Made by a program: the position numbers and the translations under genes. Under the pieces are notes generated by a model, which was given only the letters and a program-made list of their open reading frames with translations, searched no databases and had not been told where the DNA came from. Positions 43,875-53,675 of a stretch of 64,000 nucleotides of DNA are shown piece after piece; within the stretch, counting starts at the first letter, position 1, and each line of letters opens with the position of its first letter. Origin of the DNA: Serinibacter arcticus. Its GTDB lineage: Bacteria; Actinomycetota; Actinomycetes; Actinomycetales; Beutenbergiaceae. Where the stretch lies: contig NZ_PYHR01000002.1 in assembly GCF_003121705.1 (NCBI RefSeq), forward strand, positions 2,852,001 through 2,916,000, read 5' to 3'.

Positions 43875-45569
43875 ATGGACACGACCCGACCCCAGCGCGA
43901 CGGCGACAGCGACGCCTCCCCGTCAGCCCCGCCCCCCACCTCGACGATCTGGCTGCCGGGCCGGTGGCTCGGTGCGCTCACGGGCGTGGTCGTGGTCGGA
44001 CTTGCGCTCGCCGTCGCCGAGCTGCTCTCGATCCTCGGCGACCGGGTGCAGCTGCTGAACCAGTTCAGCTCGCCGCTGCTGGCCGTCGGCGCCGCCTTCA
44101 TCACGCTCACGCCCGAGTGGCTGAAGCAGTTCGCGATCGCCACGTTCGGCGAGCAGGACAAGGTCGCGCTGCAGGTCGGCATGGGCGTCACGGTGCTGAT
44201 CGCCGCCGCCGTCATCGGTCTGGTCGCGCGCCGCAGCCCGAGGGTTGCGGCCGTCCTGCTGGCCGCGTTCGTCGCGATCTGCGGAGTCGCCGTCCTGACC
44301 CGCCCCGCCGCGGTCGGGGTCATCGACCTGCTGCCCTCGATCGTGGGCGGCGTCGTCGGCGTCCTGGTGCTGGGCTACCTCTTCCGTCGTCGCGAGGTCG
44401 CGGCCCCCGCCGCACCGGTCGACCCCGATGTTGAGCCCACCCCCCAGGACTACCCGTCCCGCCGCACCACCACGCCGGTGATGGACAGCGCGCTCGGTCG
44501 CCGTCGCTTCCTCAGCCTGGTCGGCATCACCGCGGCCGCGGCCACCGCCGCCACCGCGATCGGCCGCTTCCTCCCCAGCTACGCCGACGTCCAGGCGAGC
44601 CGCGACGCCCTCCAGGTCCCGTCCGCCACGCCGCAGAGCTTCCCCGACGGCCTCACCCTCGACACCATCGAAGAAGCCGTCGACGGTCAGGGCGCGTTCC
44701 TCACGCCGAACGAGGACTTCTACCGCGTGGACACCGCGCTGACCCTGCCGAACATCACGGCTGACGACTGGTCGCTGAAGATCCACGGCCTCGTCGACCG
44801 CGAGCGCACGCTCACCTACGACGAGATCGTCAACCTCCCGCTCGTCGAGCGCACGATCACCCTCACCTGCGTGTCCAACGAGGTCGGTGGCGGGCTCGTG
44901 GGCACCGCGACGTGGATCGGCACGCCGATCAAGGACCTGCTCGAGGACCTCGGGCCGAGCTCGGACGCCGACTGCGTGCTCTGCACCAGCATCGACGGCT
45001 TCACCCTCACCGCCCCGCTCGAGGCGCTCGTCGACGGCCGGGACTCGCTCCTCGCCGTCGCCATGAACGGCGAGATCCTCCCGCAGCGCAACGGCTTCCC
45101 GGTGCGCATGGTCGTGCCCGGCCTGTACGGCTACGTCTCGGCGACGAAGTGGATCGTCGACATGAAGGTGAGCAGGTTCTCCGACGAGGTCGCCTACTGG
45201 ACCCAGCGCGGCTGGGCCGAGCAGGCGCCGATCAAGACCGCCTCGCGCATCGACGTCCCGCGCGGCTTCAACCAGGCCGCCGTCGGCGACGAGGTCGTCA
45301 TCGCGGGTGTCGCGTGGGCGCAGCAGCGCGGGATCGAGAACGTGGAGATCCAGATCGACGACGGCGAGTGGCAGCCCGTGGAGCTCTCGCCCGCGCTCTC
45401 GAACGACACGTGGCGCCAGTGGCGCACGACGTGGGTGGCCGAGCAGGGCGTCCACACCATTCGCTGCCGCGCGTACGACGGCACGGGCGAGCTGCAGACG
45501 GAGGAGATCGCACCCCCGATCCCGAACGGCTCCTCCGGCTACGACGCCCGGAGCATCACGGTCTCCTGA
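43875..45569 (+). CDS. Membrane-anchored sulfite-oxidase-like molybdopterin oxidoreductase
   Basis: A 564-residue protein (from ATG 43875). Residues about 25-165 form four membrane helices, followed by a Pro-rich linker and a second, twin-arginine-like signal ([20 protein letters not shown]). The Moco domain of the sulfite oxidase family has the molybdenum ligand Cys332 in [11 protein letters not shown], and the dimerisation Ig-like domain ends the chain ([18 protein letters not shown]). It faces the outside and probably oxidises or reduces a small oxyanion or sulfoxide; substrate unknown. It needs the molybdate made available by modABC. An in-frame ATG at 43818 adds 19 residues. Confidence 0.88.
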   Translation: MDTTRPQRDGDSDASPSAPPPTSTIWLPGRWLGALTGVVVVGLALAVAELLSILGDRVQLLNQFSSPLLAVGAAFITLTPEWLKQFAIATFGEQDKVALQVGMGVTVLIAAAVIGLVARRSPRVAAVLLAAFVAICGVAVLTRPAAVGVIDLLPSIVGGVVGVLVLGYLFRRREVAAPAAPVDPDVEPTPQDYPSRRTTTPVMDSALGRRRFLSLVGITAAAATAATAIGRFLPSYADVQASRDALQVPSATPQSFPDGLTLDTIEEAVDGQGAFLTPNEDFYRVDTALTLPNITADDWSLKIHGLVDRERTLTYDEIVNLPLVERTITLTCVSNEVGGGLVGTATWIGTPIKDLLEDLGPSSDADCVLCTSIDGFTLTAPLEALVDGRDSLLAVAMNGEILPQRNGFPVRMVVPGLYGYVSATKWIVDMKVSRFSDEVAYWTQRGWAEQAPIKTASRIDVPRGFNQAAVGDEVVIAGVAWAQQRGIENVEIQIDDGEWQPVELSPALSNDTWRQWRTTWVAEQGVHTIRCRAYDGTGELQTEEIAPPIPNGSSGYDARSITVS

Positions 45570-45737
45570 GGGGGCCACCAGCACCCAGCACCACCGAGGG
45601 CGATCCTGTCGCCGTCGCCGATCCACCCAGGATCGTCACGACGGCGGAGGGTCGCCCTCACTGCTGTCCCCACCGTGCGTGGTGGCGGCGGCCCGACGCC
45701 GGCCGTCCCTCGTCAGGACGGCGTCCGCCCCTGTGTC

Positions 45738-45777
45738 CAGGGGAGGACACCACTCTCTGTACAGGGGAGGACACCAC
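45738..45777. repeat. Short direct repeat in the spacer before the fasciclin gene
   Basis: CAGGGGAGGACACCAC occurs at 45738 and 45762, 24 bases apart. It lies in the 389-base spacer between the molybdoenzyme and the fasciclin lipoprotein gene. The rest of the spacer contains an A-run at 45862 close to the expected promoter and no gene. Confidence 0.7.
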
Positions 45778-45958
45778 CCGTCTCCCGCCGTCAGCACCCG
45801 CATCACCACGGCCCACCACCCGCGCCGATGCACGGTTCCGCCCTCCCGAGAACCCGCTCAGAAAAAATCTCGCGATCCGACCCATCCGTATTCCCCACCA
45901 CGTCGAACTACTCGTGAGACCGGCCACCAGGCCGCACCCGTCACGAAGGAGCTTGACA

Positions 45959-46672
45959 ATGTTCACCACCCGGAAGACCTTCACCTCGATCGCCGCTGTT
46001 GCCGCTCTCGCGCTCACCCTCTCCGCCTGTGGCGGTTCGGGTGACGAGGACATGACCGAGGAGTCCAGCCCCACGATGTCCGAGTCCGAGACGGCGTCGC
46101 CGTCGCCCTCGGAGACCGAGACCGAGTCGGCCTCCCCCTCGGAGACCGAGTCCGCGACCGACGACATGGCTGACCCGGCCGCGAACCTCGTCGGCGCCGG
46201 CTGCGCCGCCTACGCCGAGGCCGTTCCGGACGGCGCCGGCTCCGTCGGTGGCATGGCGCTCGACCCGGTCGCCACCGCTGCGTCCAACAACCCGCTCCTC
46301 ACCACGCTGACCGCGGCCGTCTCCGGCGGGCTCAACCCGGGCGTCGACCTGGTCAGCACGCTGAACAGCGACGAGTTCACGGTCTTCGCGCCGGTCGACG
46401 AGGCCTTCGCGGCCGTCGACCCCGCCACGATCGAGACGCTCAAGACCGACAGCGAGCTCCTCACCACGATCCTGACCTACCACGTGGTCCCCGGCCAGCT
46501 CGACCCGACGGCCGTCGTCGGCGAGCAGACCACCGTCCAGGGTGGGACCGTCGAGGTCACCGGTGAGGGCGACAACCTCATGGTGAACGGCGCCAGCGTC
46601 ATCTGCGGTGGCGTCCAGACCGCCAACGCCACGGTGTACCTGATCGACTCGGTCCTCATGCCCCCGATGTGA
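45959..46672 (+). CDS. Fasciclin-domain lipoprotein
   Basis: A 237-residue lipoprotein (lipobox LSAC, lipidated Cys24) with an acidic Ser/Glu/Thr-Pro linker (residues 30-70) and one FAS1 domain. Signatures are [30 protein letters not shown] and [12 protein letters not shown], closely resembling mycobacterial MPT70/MPT83. It is a surface adhesion-type protein; its partner is unknown. AAGGAG precedes the ATG. It follows the membrane molybdoenzyme, an association seen in other actinomycetes, and ends before a strong terminator. Confidence 0.93.
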   Translation: MFTTRKTFTSIAAVAALALTLSACGGSGDEDMTEESSPTMSESETASPSPSETETESASPSETESATDDMADPAANLVGAGCAAYAEAVPDGAGSVGGMALDPVATAASNNPLLTTLTAAVSGGLNPGVDLVSTLNSDEFTVFAPVDEAFAAVDPATIETLKTDSELLTTILTYHVVPGQLDPTAVVGEQTTVQGGTVEVTGEGDNLMVNGASVICGGVQTANATVYLIDSVLMPPM

Positions 46673-46760
46673 TCAGCACCTCCCCCTCTAGGCCATCGCA
46701 GGGCCGACAGACTCCCGGTGTCTCACGGTGCCGGGTGGCCGGTTGAGGGACCGGTGGGCC

Positions 46761-46794
46761 GATGCCCCGCCTCCGATCAGGGAGGCGGGGCATC
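46761..46794 (+). terminator. Terminator hairpin after the fasciclin gene
   Basis: Perfect 14-bp stem GATGCCCCGCCTCC with GGAGGCGGGGCATC around a 6-base loop, 88 bases after the fasciclin stop. Confidence 0.75.
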
Positions 46795-46886
46795 GCGCTG
46801 TCTCGGGAACGGGTCGCGCATCTCGCGATGCGGACGCCCGCTCCGAACGATGGACGCCCCCCGCGCGTCCCCGCTACTCTCCTAGA

Positions 46887-46989
46887 ACCATCCAGAGCGG
46901 CCGAGAGATCTGGCTCGACGACGCCGCAGCAACCCCCAACGGAAGCCTCCCGCGGGAAGGGTGCTCACGCCAGGACCGATGGAGAGAGC
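46887..46989 (+). ncRNA. SAM riboswitch (S-box type) upstream of metF
   Basis: The first stem CCATC pairs with GATGG at the end. Between lie CAGAGCGGCCGAGAGATCTG, the conserved GCCGCAGCAACC segment, and AGGGTGCTCACGCCAGGACC, matching the SAM-I core in order and spacing. It precedes the metF ATG by about 46 bases and should shut off metF when S-adenosylmethionine is high. SAM-IV, also found in actinomycetes, is a less good match. Whether it also controls metE depends on read-through. Confidence 0.85.
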
Positions 46990-47034
46990 AATGCGGGCAC
47001 CACTCCCGCGGAGCACGGCACGGGGGAGGCGGTC

Positions 47035-48048
47035 ATGACGACCTCCGACCTGTACCGTCCGCCGCGACCGACGATCAGCTACGAGCTGTACCCCCCACGC
47101 ACACCCAAGGGCGAGACCCAGGTGTGGGACACGGTCACCCAGCTCGCCGACCACGTCGCCGACTACTTCTCCGTCACGTACGGGGCCTCGGGCTCGACGG
47201 CGTCGACGTCGCAGGCGCTCGTCGAGCGCATCATCAACGAGACGTCCGTCCCGGTCATCGCCCACCTCACGTGCGTGGGTCGGACGGCCGAGCAGCTCCG
47301 CGAGGTCGTCGGAGCCTTCCTCGACGCCGGCGTCCGCAACTTCCTCGCGCTGCGCGGCGACCCGCCCGAGGGTGTCGTGGACTGGAAGCCCGCGCCGGGC
47401 GAGGTCGGCCGCGCGTGCGACCTGGTGACGCTGATCCGTGAGGTCGAGGCCGAGCGCTTCGGCTCCCGCGGGCTCGACCCGATCTCCCGGCTCGCCGACC
47501 ACCGCAGCCGCCGCACGGCGGTGAGCATCGCCGTCGCCGCCTACCCGGGCCTCGAGCGTGCCGGTGCCGCGCCCGACGGCGGTCACCCCGCCGGCGGCGT
47601 GACCGACGGCGCGGTCGCCGGGGCCAGCCGGTTCCGCGTCCGCGAGGACGAGCTCGTCGCGCTGCGCGCCAAGCAGGACGCCGGCGCCGACTTCGCGATC
47701 ACCCAGCTCTTCTTCGACGCCGCGGCCTACCGCGAGCTGCTGGGCGCGTCCCGGGCGGCCGGGATCAGGCTGCCGCTGGTGCCCGGGATCCTGCCGCTGA
47801 CGGACCCCGCCCGCATCCGTCGCCTGTGCGACCTCAACGGCATCGCCCACCCGGCCGAGATCCTCGGCACGCTCGACGCCACGACCGACCCGGAGGAGCG
47901 CCGTCGGATCGGCCTCGAGGCGACGACGTCGCTCGTCCGCGACGTCCTCGCGGCCGGCGCCCCCGGGCTGCACCTGTACACGTTCAACAAGGCCGACGGC
48001 GTCACCGCCCTCCTGGAGGACGTGCTCGCCGAGCGAATGCCGGCCTGA
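47035..48048 (+). CDS. metF: Methylenetetrahydrofolate reductase
   Basis: A 337-residue MetF that reduces 5,10-methylene-THF to 5-methyl-THF for methionine synthesis. Family landmarks: ISYELYPPRTPKGE near the N-terminus (catalytic Glu), FSVTYGASGST, HLTCVGRT, NFLALRGDPP (FAD binding) and QLFFDAAAYRELL. A segment at about residues 180-200 is Gly/Ala/Pro-rich and longer than usual. GGGGGAGG precedes the ATG. It lies under the SAM riboswitch and is followed by metE. Confidence 0.95.
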   Translation: MTTSDLYRPPRPTISYELYPPRTPKGETQVWDTVTQLADHVADYFSVTYGASGSTASTSQALVERIINETSVPVIAHLTCVGRTAEQLREVVGAFLDAGVRNFLALRGDPPEGVVDWKPAPGEVGRACDLVTLIREVEAERFGSRGLDPISRLADHRSRRTAVSIAVAAYPGLERAGAAPDGGHPAGGVTDGAVAGASRFRVREDELVALRAKQDAGADFAITQLFFDAAAYRELLGASRAAGIRLPLVPGILPLTDPARIRRLCDLNGIAHPAEILGTLDATTDPEERRRIGLEATTSLVRDVLAAGAPGLHLYTFNKADGVTALLEDVLAERMPA

Positions 48049-48130
48049 TCCCGACGGCGGAGCACGCCTCCGCCGCCCCGCCCGACCCCCGTCGGGCCCC
48101 ACGCCGATCCGACACGGATCCGTACGAAGC

Positions 48131-48212
48131 GTCGCAAGCCGGAGCCCCGCGCGACGTGACCATCCGCAGCACCCGACACACCGACGTCGCAAGCCGGAGC
48201 CCCGCGCGACGT
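48131..48212. repeat. 27-bp direct repeat in the metF-metE spacer
   Basis: A 27-base unit starting GTCGCAAGCCGGAGCCCCGC occurs at 48131 and 48186 (period 55). Each unit begins GTCGC and ends GCGAC, so it can fold. The intervening 28 bases resemble the 28 bases after the second copy, so this is a 55-base tandem duplication. No gene or second riboswitch is evident in the 222-base spacer. Confidence 0.8.
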
Positions 48213-48270
48213 CGCCCCTCCGCACACCGTGATGTCGCCCGCGACGTCAACAACGCCCCAAGGAGACGCC

Positions 48271-50649
48271 ATGAGCGCCACCACCCAGCACCACGAGCTC
48301 CCCACCGCCACGATCCTCGGCTACCCCCGCATCGGGCCCCGCCGCGAGCTGAAGAAGGCGGTCGAGTCCCACTGGGCCGGCCGGACGACCGAGGCCGAGC
48401 TCGAGCAGGCGGCGGCCGAGCTGCGCCGCCGCACCCTCACGCACCTGCGCGACCTCGGTCTCGCCGTTGAGGACTCCTCGATCCCGCTCGACTTCTCCTA
48501 CTACGACCAGGTGCACGACGTCGCCGTCGCGCTCGGGGTCGTCCCGGAGCGGTTCGCGGACCTGCGCGCCGCGGACGGCACGATCGACCTCGCCGGCTAC
48601 TTCACGCTCGCCCGTGGCGAGGGTGATCGCGTCCCGCTCGAGATGACGAAGTGGCTCGACTCCAACTACCACTACCTCGTGCCCGAGATCGGCCCGGCGA
48701 CGGCGATCTCCTACGCCGGTTCGCGTCGCGTCCAGGAGGTGCGCGAGGCCGCCGATCTCGGCATCACCGGGCGCCCGGTGCTCATCGGGCCCGTGACCCT
48801 GCTGCTCCTGGCCAAGGCCGCCGACGGCTCGCCCGAGGACTTCTCGCCCCTGGATCGGCTCGACGACGTCGTGGCCGCCTACGCCGCGCTGCTCGCCGAC
48901 CTGCGCTCCGCCGGCGCCTCGTGGGTGCAGCTCGACGAGCCCGCGCTGACCAGCGACACCTGGGCGACGCCGACGGCGGAGGTGGCCTCCGCCGTCGCCC
49001 GCGCCTACGGGGTGCTCGCGTCCGCGCCGGTGGGCGCCGCCTCGGACGACGGCGACGCCGCCCGCCCGGCGATCCTCGTCACCGCCGGTTACGGGAGCCT
49101 CGGCGACGCCGTCGACCCGCTGCTCGCCGCCGGCGTCGAGGCGATCGCGCTGGATCTGGTCAAGGGCGCCGTGCCCGCGACCCGGGCGCCCGACGGCGGG
49201 GCCCGCGACTTCTCCCACGTCGCCCTGGTCGGTGGCGTCGTCGACGGCCACAACGTCTGGCGCACCGACCTCGACCGCGCCGCCGGTCGGCTCGAGGAGC
49301 TGGGGGCGCTCGGCGCCGCGGCGACCGGCGTCACGACGTCGACCTCGCTCTTCCACGTGCCGCACACCGTGGCCGACGAGGCGGGCAACCCGGAGCTGCC
49401 GGCCGCCGTCGCCGGCTGGCTCGCGTTCGCCGACGAGAAGGTGGGCGAGGTGCTGGCGCTGGCTGCCGGACCGGACGGTGCTGCCGAGGTGTTCGCCGCC
49501 TCGCGCGCCGTCGTGGCCGACCGGGCCGCCGCGCCCGGGGTGCGCCGCGGCCAGGTGCGCGAGCGGGCCGCGGGACTTCCGGCGTCGGCGTTCACCCGCG
49601 AGGCGTACGCCGAGCGGCAGGCCGCGCAGGACGCCGTCCTGGACCTCCCGGCGCTGCCGACCACGACGATCGGCTCGTTCCCGCAGACGGGCGAGCTGCG
49701 CCGGGCGCGCGCCGAGCTGCGGGCCGGGACGCTGGACGAGGCCGCCTACGCCGAGGCGATGCGGGCCGAGGTGGCGCGCGTCATCGCGCTGCAGGAGGAG
49801 CTGGGCCTGGACGTGCTGGTGCACGGCGAGCCCGAGCGCAACGACATGGTGCAGTACTTCGCGGAGAACCTCGACGGGTTCGCCGTCACGCAGCACGGCT
49901 GGGTGCAGAGCTACGGCTCGCGCTGCACGCGCCCGTCGATCCTGTGGGGCGACGTTTCCCGCCCGGCGCCGATCACGGTGCCGTGGGCCACGTATGCGTC
50001 CTCGCTGACCTCGGCGCCCGTGAAGGGCATGCTGACCGGTCCGGTGACGATCCTGGCGTGGTCCTTCGTCCGCGACGACCAGGGCCTGGGCGAGACGGCC
50101 AACCAGGTCGCGCTCGCGCTGCGGGACGAGATCGCCGACCTCGAGGCGGCCGGGATCGGGATCATCCAGGTCGACGAGCCGGCGCTGCGCGAGCTGCTCC
50201 CGCTGCGTCGGGCCGACCACGAGGCCTACCTCGACTGGTCGGTGGCCTCGTTCCGTCTCGCGACCTCGGGCGTGGGCGTGACCACGCAGATCCACACGCA
50301 CCTGTGCTACTCGGAGTTCGAGGAGGTGTTCGGGGCGATCGACGGTCTCGACGCCGACGTCACCTCGATCGAGGCCGCCCGCTCGCGCATGGAGATCCTG
50401 CCGGCCGTGGCCGAGGCGGGGTTCGAGCGGGGCATCGGCCCGGGCGTCTACGACATCCACTCGCCGCGCGTTCCGTCGCAGGAGGAGGTCGTCGAGCTGC
50501 TGCGCGGGGCGCTCACCTCGGTCGGGCCGCGCACGCTCTGGGTGAATCCGGACTGCGGCCTCAAGACGCGGGGCTACGACGAGACGACGCGGTCGCTGAC
50601 GAACCTCGTGGCGGCGGCGCGCGAGGTGCGTGGGTCGCTCGTGGGCTGA
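48271..50649 (+). CDS. metE: Cobalamin-independent methionine synthase
   Basis: A 792-residue MetE that transfers a methyl group from 5-methyl-THF-polyglutamate to homocysteine. The N-terminal half has ILGYPRIGPRRELKKAVE. The catalytic C-terminal half has TTTIGSFPQTGELRRAR and the zinc ligands His677 and Cys679 (IHTHLCYSEF) and Cys762 (NPDCGLKTR). AAGGAGA precedes the ATG. It is slightly longer than E. coli MetE (753). It lies downstream of metF; a long hairpin terminator follows. Confidence 0.97.
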   Translation: MSATTQHHELPTATILGYPRIGPRRELKKAVESHWAGRTTEAELEQAAAELRRRTLTHLRDLGLAVEDSSIPLDFSYYDQVHDVAVALGVVPERFADLRAADGTIDLAGYFTLARGEGDRVPLEMTKWLDSNYHYLVPEIGPATAISYAGSRRVQEVREAADLGITGRPVLIGPVTLLLLAKAADGSPEDFSPLDRLDDVVAAYAALLADLRSAGASWVQLDEPALTSDTWATPTAEVASAVARAYGVLASAPVGAASDDGDAARPAILVTAGYGSLGDAVDPLLAAGVEAIALDLVKGAVPATRAPDGGARDFSHVALVGGVVDGHNVWRTDLDRAAGRLEELGALGAAATGVTTSTSLFHVPHTVADEAGNPELPAAVAGWLAFADEKVGEVLALAAGPDGAAEVFAASRAVVADRAAAPGVRRGQVRERAAGLPASAFTREAYAERQAAQDAVLDLPALPTTTIGSFPQTGELRRARAELRAGTLDEAAYAEAMRAEVARVIALQEELGLDVLVHGEPERNDMVQYFAENLDGFAVTQHGWVQSYGSRCTRPSILWGDVSRPAPITVPWATYASSLTSAPVKGMLTGPVTILAWSFVRDDQGLGETANQVALALRDEIADLEAAGIGIIQVDEPALRELLPLRRADHEAYLDWSVASFRLATSGVGVTTQIHTHLCYSEFEEVFGAIDGLDADVTSIEAARSRMEILPAVAEAGFERGIGPGVYDIHSPRVPSQEEVVELLRGALTSVGPRTLWVNPDCGLKTRGYDETTRSLTNLVAAAREVRGSLVG

Positions 50650-50673
50650 CGCGCTCCGAACCGACCTGAGGAG

Positions 50674-50710
50674 CGGGCCGACACCCACCGGGGAGGTGGG
50701 GGTCGGCCCG
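50674..50710 (+). terminator. Terminator hairpin after metE
   Basis: Stem CGGGCCGACACCCACC with GGTGGGGGTCGGCCCG (one mismatch) around a 5-base loop, 25 bases after the stop. The rest of the 498-base spacer to 51147 is less G+C-rich than average and holds a LacI-type operator at 50891 but no gene. Confidence 0.8.
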
Positions 50711-50890
50711 TTCGTCGTGGGGTGGATCGGGGGTGCGCGTCGGGGCTCGTGCGAGTGGGTTGTGGGGGCGGGGGAATTCATCGCGGGGAATTGCTGTCCT
50801 GAGCAAGACCTGACGCGTTATCAACCGAATGTTCTGGGCCGGCGCCGAGGCCGATCTGTCCCGTTCTGCGGGGGCTGACGGGCCCGGGTG

Positions 50891-50904
50891 TGGGAGCGCT
50901 TCCA
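50891..50904. promoter_or_regulatory. CebR/CelR-like LacI-family operator upstream of the sugar transporter
   Basis: TGGGAGCGCTTCCA differs at one position from the 14-bp cello-oligosaccharide operator TGGGAGCGCTCCCA of Streptomyces CebR and Thermobifida CelR. It lies 244 bases before the substrate-binding protein gene. The regulator gene is not in the window, and the sugar recognised is inference. Confidence 0.7.
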
Positions 50905-51147
50905 AGCTGGCGGGTCGACATCGTTCGGAAGTGATCGTTAACACGGGTGTAAACAGTGACAAACGATGCGTTCAGCACCGCAAGGAAGGTGAAAATGAGA
51001 CGCAAACGTTACCCTCATCGAATCGTTTCGGCGCTTGCGGGAGGGGGGAGCGGGGGGTTGTATCAGCACGTCGCCGCGACGGTTTGGCGAACGCTGGTGC
51101 CCACGTCGGCATCGGATGCACCACGGAGCTGTGGAGGAAAACAGCAG

Positions 51148-52542
51148 ATGACTTCTTCAATTCGCATTCGCAAGCGTGGAAGCGCCGCCATCGTGGCGAC
51201 CGCCGCGCTCGCGCTCGTGCTTTCTGCATGTTCCGGCGGGGACTCCGGCGGCGGCGACAGCGGTGACGGTGGCGACGGCGGGGATGCCGCGGCCACCGAG
51301 ATCGACTGCGCCCCGTACGAGGAGTTCGGCGACCTCGAGGGCACGACGGTCTCCGTCTACACCTCGATCGTCGAGCCCGAGTCGGACACCCAGATCGAGT
51401 CCTACAAGCCGTTCACGGAGTGCACCGGCGTCGAGATCGCGTACGAGGGTTCGCGCGAGTTCGAGGCCCAGCTCCTCCTGCGCATCCAGTCCAACACGCT
51501 GCCGGACATCGCGTTCCTGCCGCAGCCGGGTCTGCTCCGCACGATCGTCGCCGAGTACCCGGACGCGATCAAGCCCGCCCCCGAGGCCACGACCGCGATG
51601 GTCGAGGAGTACTTCAACGGCGCGTGGAAGGAGTACGGGTCGGTCGACGGCACGTTCTACGCCGCGCCGCTCGGCTCCAACGTGAAGTCGTTCGTCTGGT
51701 ACTCCCCGTCGATGTTCGAGGAGGCCGGTTACGAGGTCCCCGAGACGTGGGACGACATGATGGCGCTCTCCGAGGAGATCGCGGGCGCCGGTGGCGCCCT
51801 CCCGTGGTGCGCGGGCGTCGAGTCCGGTGACGCCACCGGCTGGGCCGGCACCGACTTCATCGAGGACGTCGTCCTCCGCTCGGCCGGCATCGACGTGTAC
51901 GACCAGTGGGTCACGCACGAGATCCCGTTCAACGACCCGGCGATCGTCGAGGCGTTCGACACGGCCGGCGAGATCCTCAAGAACCCGGACTACGTCAACG
52001 CCGGTCTCGGTGGGGTCGACTCCATCGCCACCACCCCGTGGGGCACCGCCGGTCTCGGTGTGCTCGACGGCACCTGCTGGATGCACCGCGCGGCGAACTT
52101 CTACGCCACGCAGCTCCCCGAGGGCACGAACGTCGCCCCCGACGGTGACATCTGGGCGTTCTACCTCCCGGGCGACGGCGAGACCTCGCCGGTGCTCGTC
52201 GGTGGCGAGTTCACCGCCGCGTTCGCCGACCGTCCCGAGGTCCAGGCCTTCCAGACCTACCTCGCGTCGGCCGACTGGGCCAACGCCAAGGCGATCGCGA
52301 CCCCCGACGGCGGCTGGATCAGCGCCAACCAGGGCCTCGAGCGCGACAACCTGACGCAGGAGTTCGACCTGCTCTCCTACGACGCGCTCAACGCCGACCC
52401 CGAGGCCCAGCGCTTCGACGGTTCCGACCTCATGCCGGGCAACGTCGGCGCCGGCACCTTCTGGACCGGCATCGTGAACTGGCTGACCGGTTCCTCGACG
52501 GAGGACGTCGTGGACACGATCGAGGCGTCCTGGCAGGACTAG
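51148..52542 (+). CDS. Sugar ABC transporter substrate-binding lipoprotein (alpha-glucoside AglE-like)
   Basis: A 464-residue lipoprotein with lipobox LSAC (lipidated Cys28), a Gly/Asp/Ser-rich linker and a large solute-binding domain containing YTSIVEPESDTQIESYKPF and PDIAFLPQPGLLRTIV. The long form with these motifs resembles AglE-type alpha-glucoside binding proteins. GGAGG lies 9 bases before the ATG at 51148; an in-frame ATG at 50956 would add 64 residues with no signal peptide and is rejected. A strong hairpin at 52553 separates it from the permease genes and should raise its level over theirs. Confidence 0.92.
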   Translation: MTSSIRIRKRGSAAIVATAALALVLSACSGGDSGGGDSGDGGDGGDAAATEIDCAPYEEFGDLEGTTVSVYTSIVEPESDTQIESYKPFTECTGVEIAYEGSREFEAQLLLRIQSNTLPDIAFLPQPGLLRTIVAEYPDAIKPAPEATTAMVEEYFNGAWKEYGSVDGTFYAAPLGSNVKSFVWYSPSMFEEAGYEVPETWDDMMALSEEIAGAGGALPWCAGVESGDATGWAGTDFIEDVVLRSAGIDVYDQWVTHEIPFNDPAIVEAFDTAGEILKNPDYVNAGLGGVDSIATTPWGTAGLGVLDGTCWMHRAANFYATQLPEGTNVAPDGDIWAFYLPGDGETSPVLVGGEFTAAFADRPEVQAFQTYLASADWANAKAIATPDGGWISANQGLERDNLTQEFDLLSYDALNADPEAQRFDGSDLMPGNVGAGTFWTGIVNWLTGSSTEDVVDTIEASWQD

Positions 52543-52552
52543 CCCCTCGGTG

Positions 52553-52588
52553 AGTGGGGGCCCATCCGTGATCGGGTGGGCCCCCACT
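52553..52588 (+). terminator. Intercistronic hairpin between binding protein and permease genes
   Basis: A 15-bp stem AGTGGGGGCCCATCC with GGGTGGGCCCCCACT (one G-T pair), 6-base loop, followed by TTT. It starts 10 bases after the binding-protein stop. It probably acts as a partial terminator or 3' stabiliser within the operon. Confidence 0.8.
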
Positions 52589-52685
52589 TTCCCGTGACAT
52601 CCGTCTTCACCGGGGTGGGCTCGCCCCCGTCCCGTCACCACAGAGCTGCGGCGGCAACGACGCCGCCGCAAGAGGGGAGTTCTCC

Positions 52686-53675
52686 ATGGACTGGCTGCTG
52701 AGGCCCGACGACACAGCGGGCAAGCTGCTCGTGATGGTGCTGGCCATCCTGCTGTTCGCCGGCGTGATGGCCCTGATCCTGTTCGCCGTCGACCGCTCGT
52801 CCCGGACGCCCCGGTGGGTTCTCGCCACCGCGTTCGTCGGACCCGCGATCCTGCTGGTGAGCGTCGGCCTGGTCTACCCGGGCATCCTCACCATTCTCAA
52901 CTCGTTCAAGAACACCAACGGCACCGAGTGGGTGGGCTTCGACAACTACGCGACCGCCTTCGGCGAGGGCGCGTTCCAGCTGGTGCTGCGCAACAGCGCG
53001 ATCTGGGTGATCGCCGTCCCGCTGGTGGCCACCGCGATCGGCCTCATCTACGCCGTCCTCGTCGACCGCACCCGGTTCGAGAAGCTCGCGAAGGCGCTGA
53101 TCTTCCTGCCGATGGCGATCTCGATGGTCGGTGCCTCGATCATCTGGAAGTTCGTCTACGAGTTCAAGCCCGACCAGCCCGGCGTCAAGCAGACCGGTCT
53201 GCTGAACCAGCTGCTGGTGTGGGTCGGCCTCGAGCCGCAGCAGTTCCTCATCACGCAGCCGTGGAACACGTTCTTCCTCATCGTCGTGATGATCTGGATC
53301 CAGACCGGTTTCGCGATGACGGTGCTCTCGGCCGCCATCAAGGCGATCCCCGACGACATCATCGAGGCCGCGCGTCTCGACGGTGTCAAGGGTGTCGGCA
53401 TGTTCCGCCACATCACGATCCCCAGCGTGCGTCCCGCCCTCGTCGTCGTCATGACCACGATCGCCATGGGAACGCTGAAGGTGTTCGACATCGTCCGCAC
53501 CATGACGGGTGGCCAGTTCGGCACCTCCGTCATCGCGAACGAGTTCTACACGCAGCAGTTCCGGCAGGCCAACCAGGGTCTGAGCTCCGCGCTCGCCGTG
53601 ATCCTGTTCGTGCTCGTGATCCCGATCGTCGTCTACAACATCGGTCAGATGAAGAAGTCGGAGGAAGTGCGATGA
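52686..53675 (+). CDS. Sugar ABC transporter permease (AglF-like)
   Basis: A 329-residue MalF-type permease with about eight hydrophobic segments, including an extra N-terminal pair typical of AglF. The EAA loop is IIEAARLDGVKGVGMFRHITIP, the contact with the ATPase. GGGGAG precedes the ATG by 6 bases. The stop overlaps the next permease gene (ATGA). No ATPase gene follows, so a shared MsiK-type ATPase elsewhere is likely needed. Confidence 0.92.
   Translation: MDWLLRPDDTAGKLLVMVLAILLFAGVMALILFAVDRSSRTPRWVLATAFVGPAILLVSVGLVYPGILTILNSFKNTNGTEWVGFDNYATAFGEGAFQLVLRNSAIWVIAVPLVATAIGLIYAVLVDRTRFEKLAKALIFLPMAISMVGASIIWKFVYEFKPDQPGVKQTGLLNQLLVWVGLEPQQFLITQPWNTFFLIVVMIWIQTGFAMTVLSAAIKAIPDDIIEAARLDGVKGVGMFRHITIPSVRPALVVVMTTIAMGTLKVFDIVRTMTGGQFGTSVIANEFYTQQFRQANQGLSSALAVILFVLVIPIVVYNIGQMKKSEEVR

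Noticed and set aside
46887-46989. SAM-IV riboswitch instead of SAM-I
   Set aside because: The order CAGAG..GAGAGA..GCAGCAACC..GGTGCT and the closing CCATC/GATGG stem match SAM-I; the SAM-IV 5' GGTCAnGAGTGCCAGC segment is missing.
50956-51147. Upstream in-frame start that would lengthen the sugar-binding lipoprotein by 64 residues
   Set aside because: The true signal peptide and lipobox begin at 51148, which has a strong ribosome site; the extension has no signal features and lies in the regulatory spacer.
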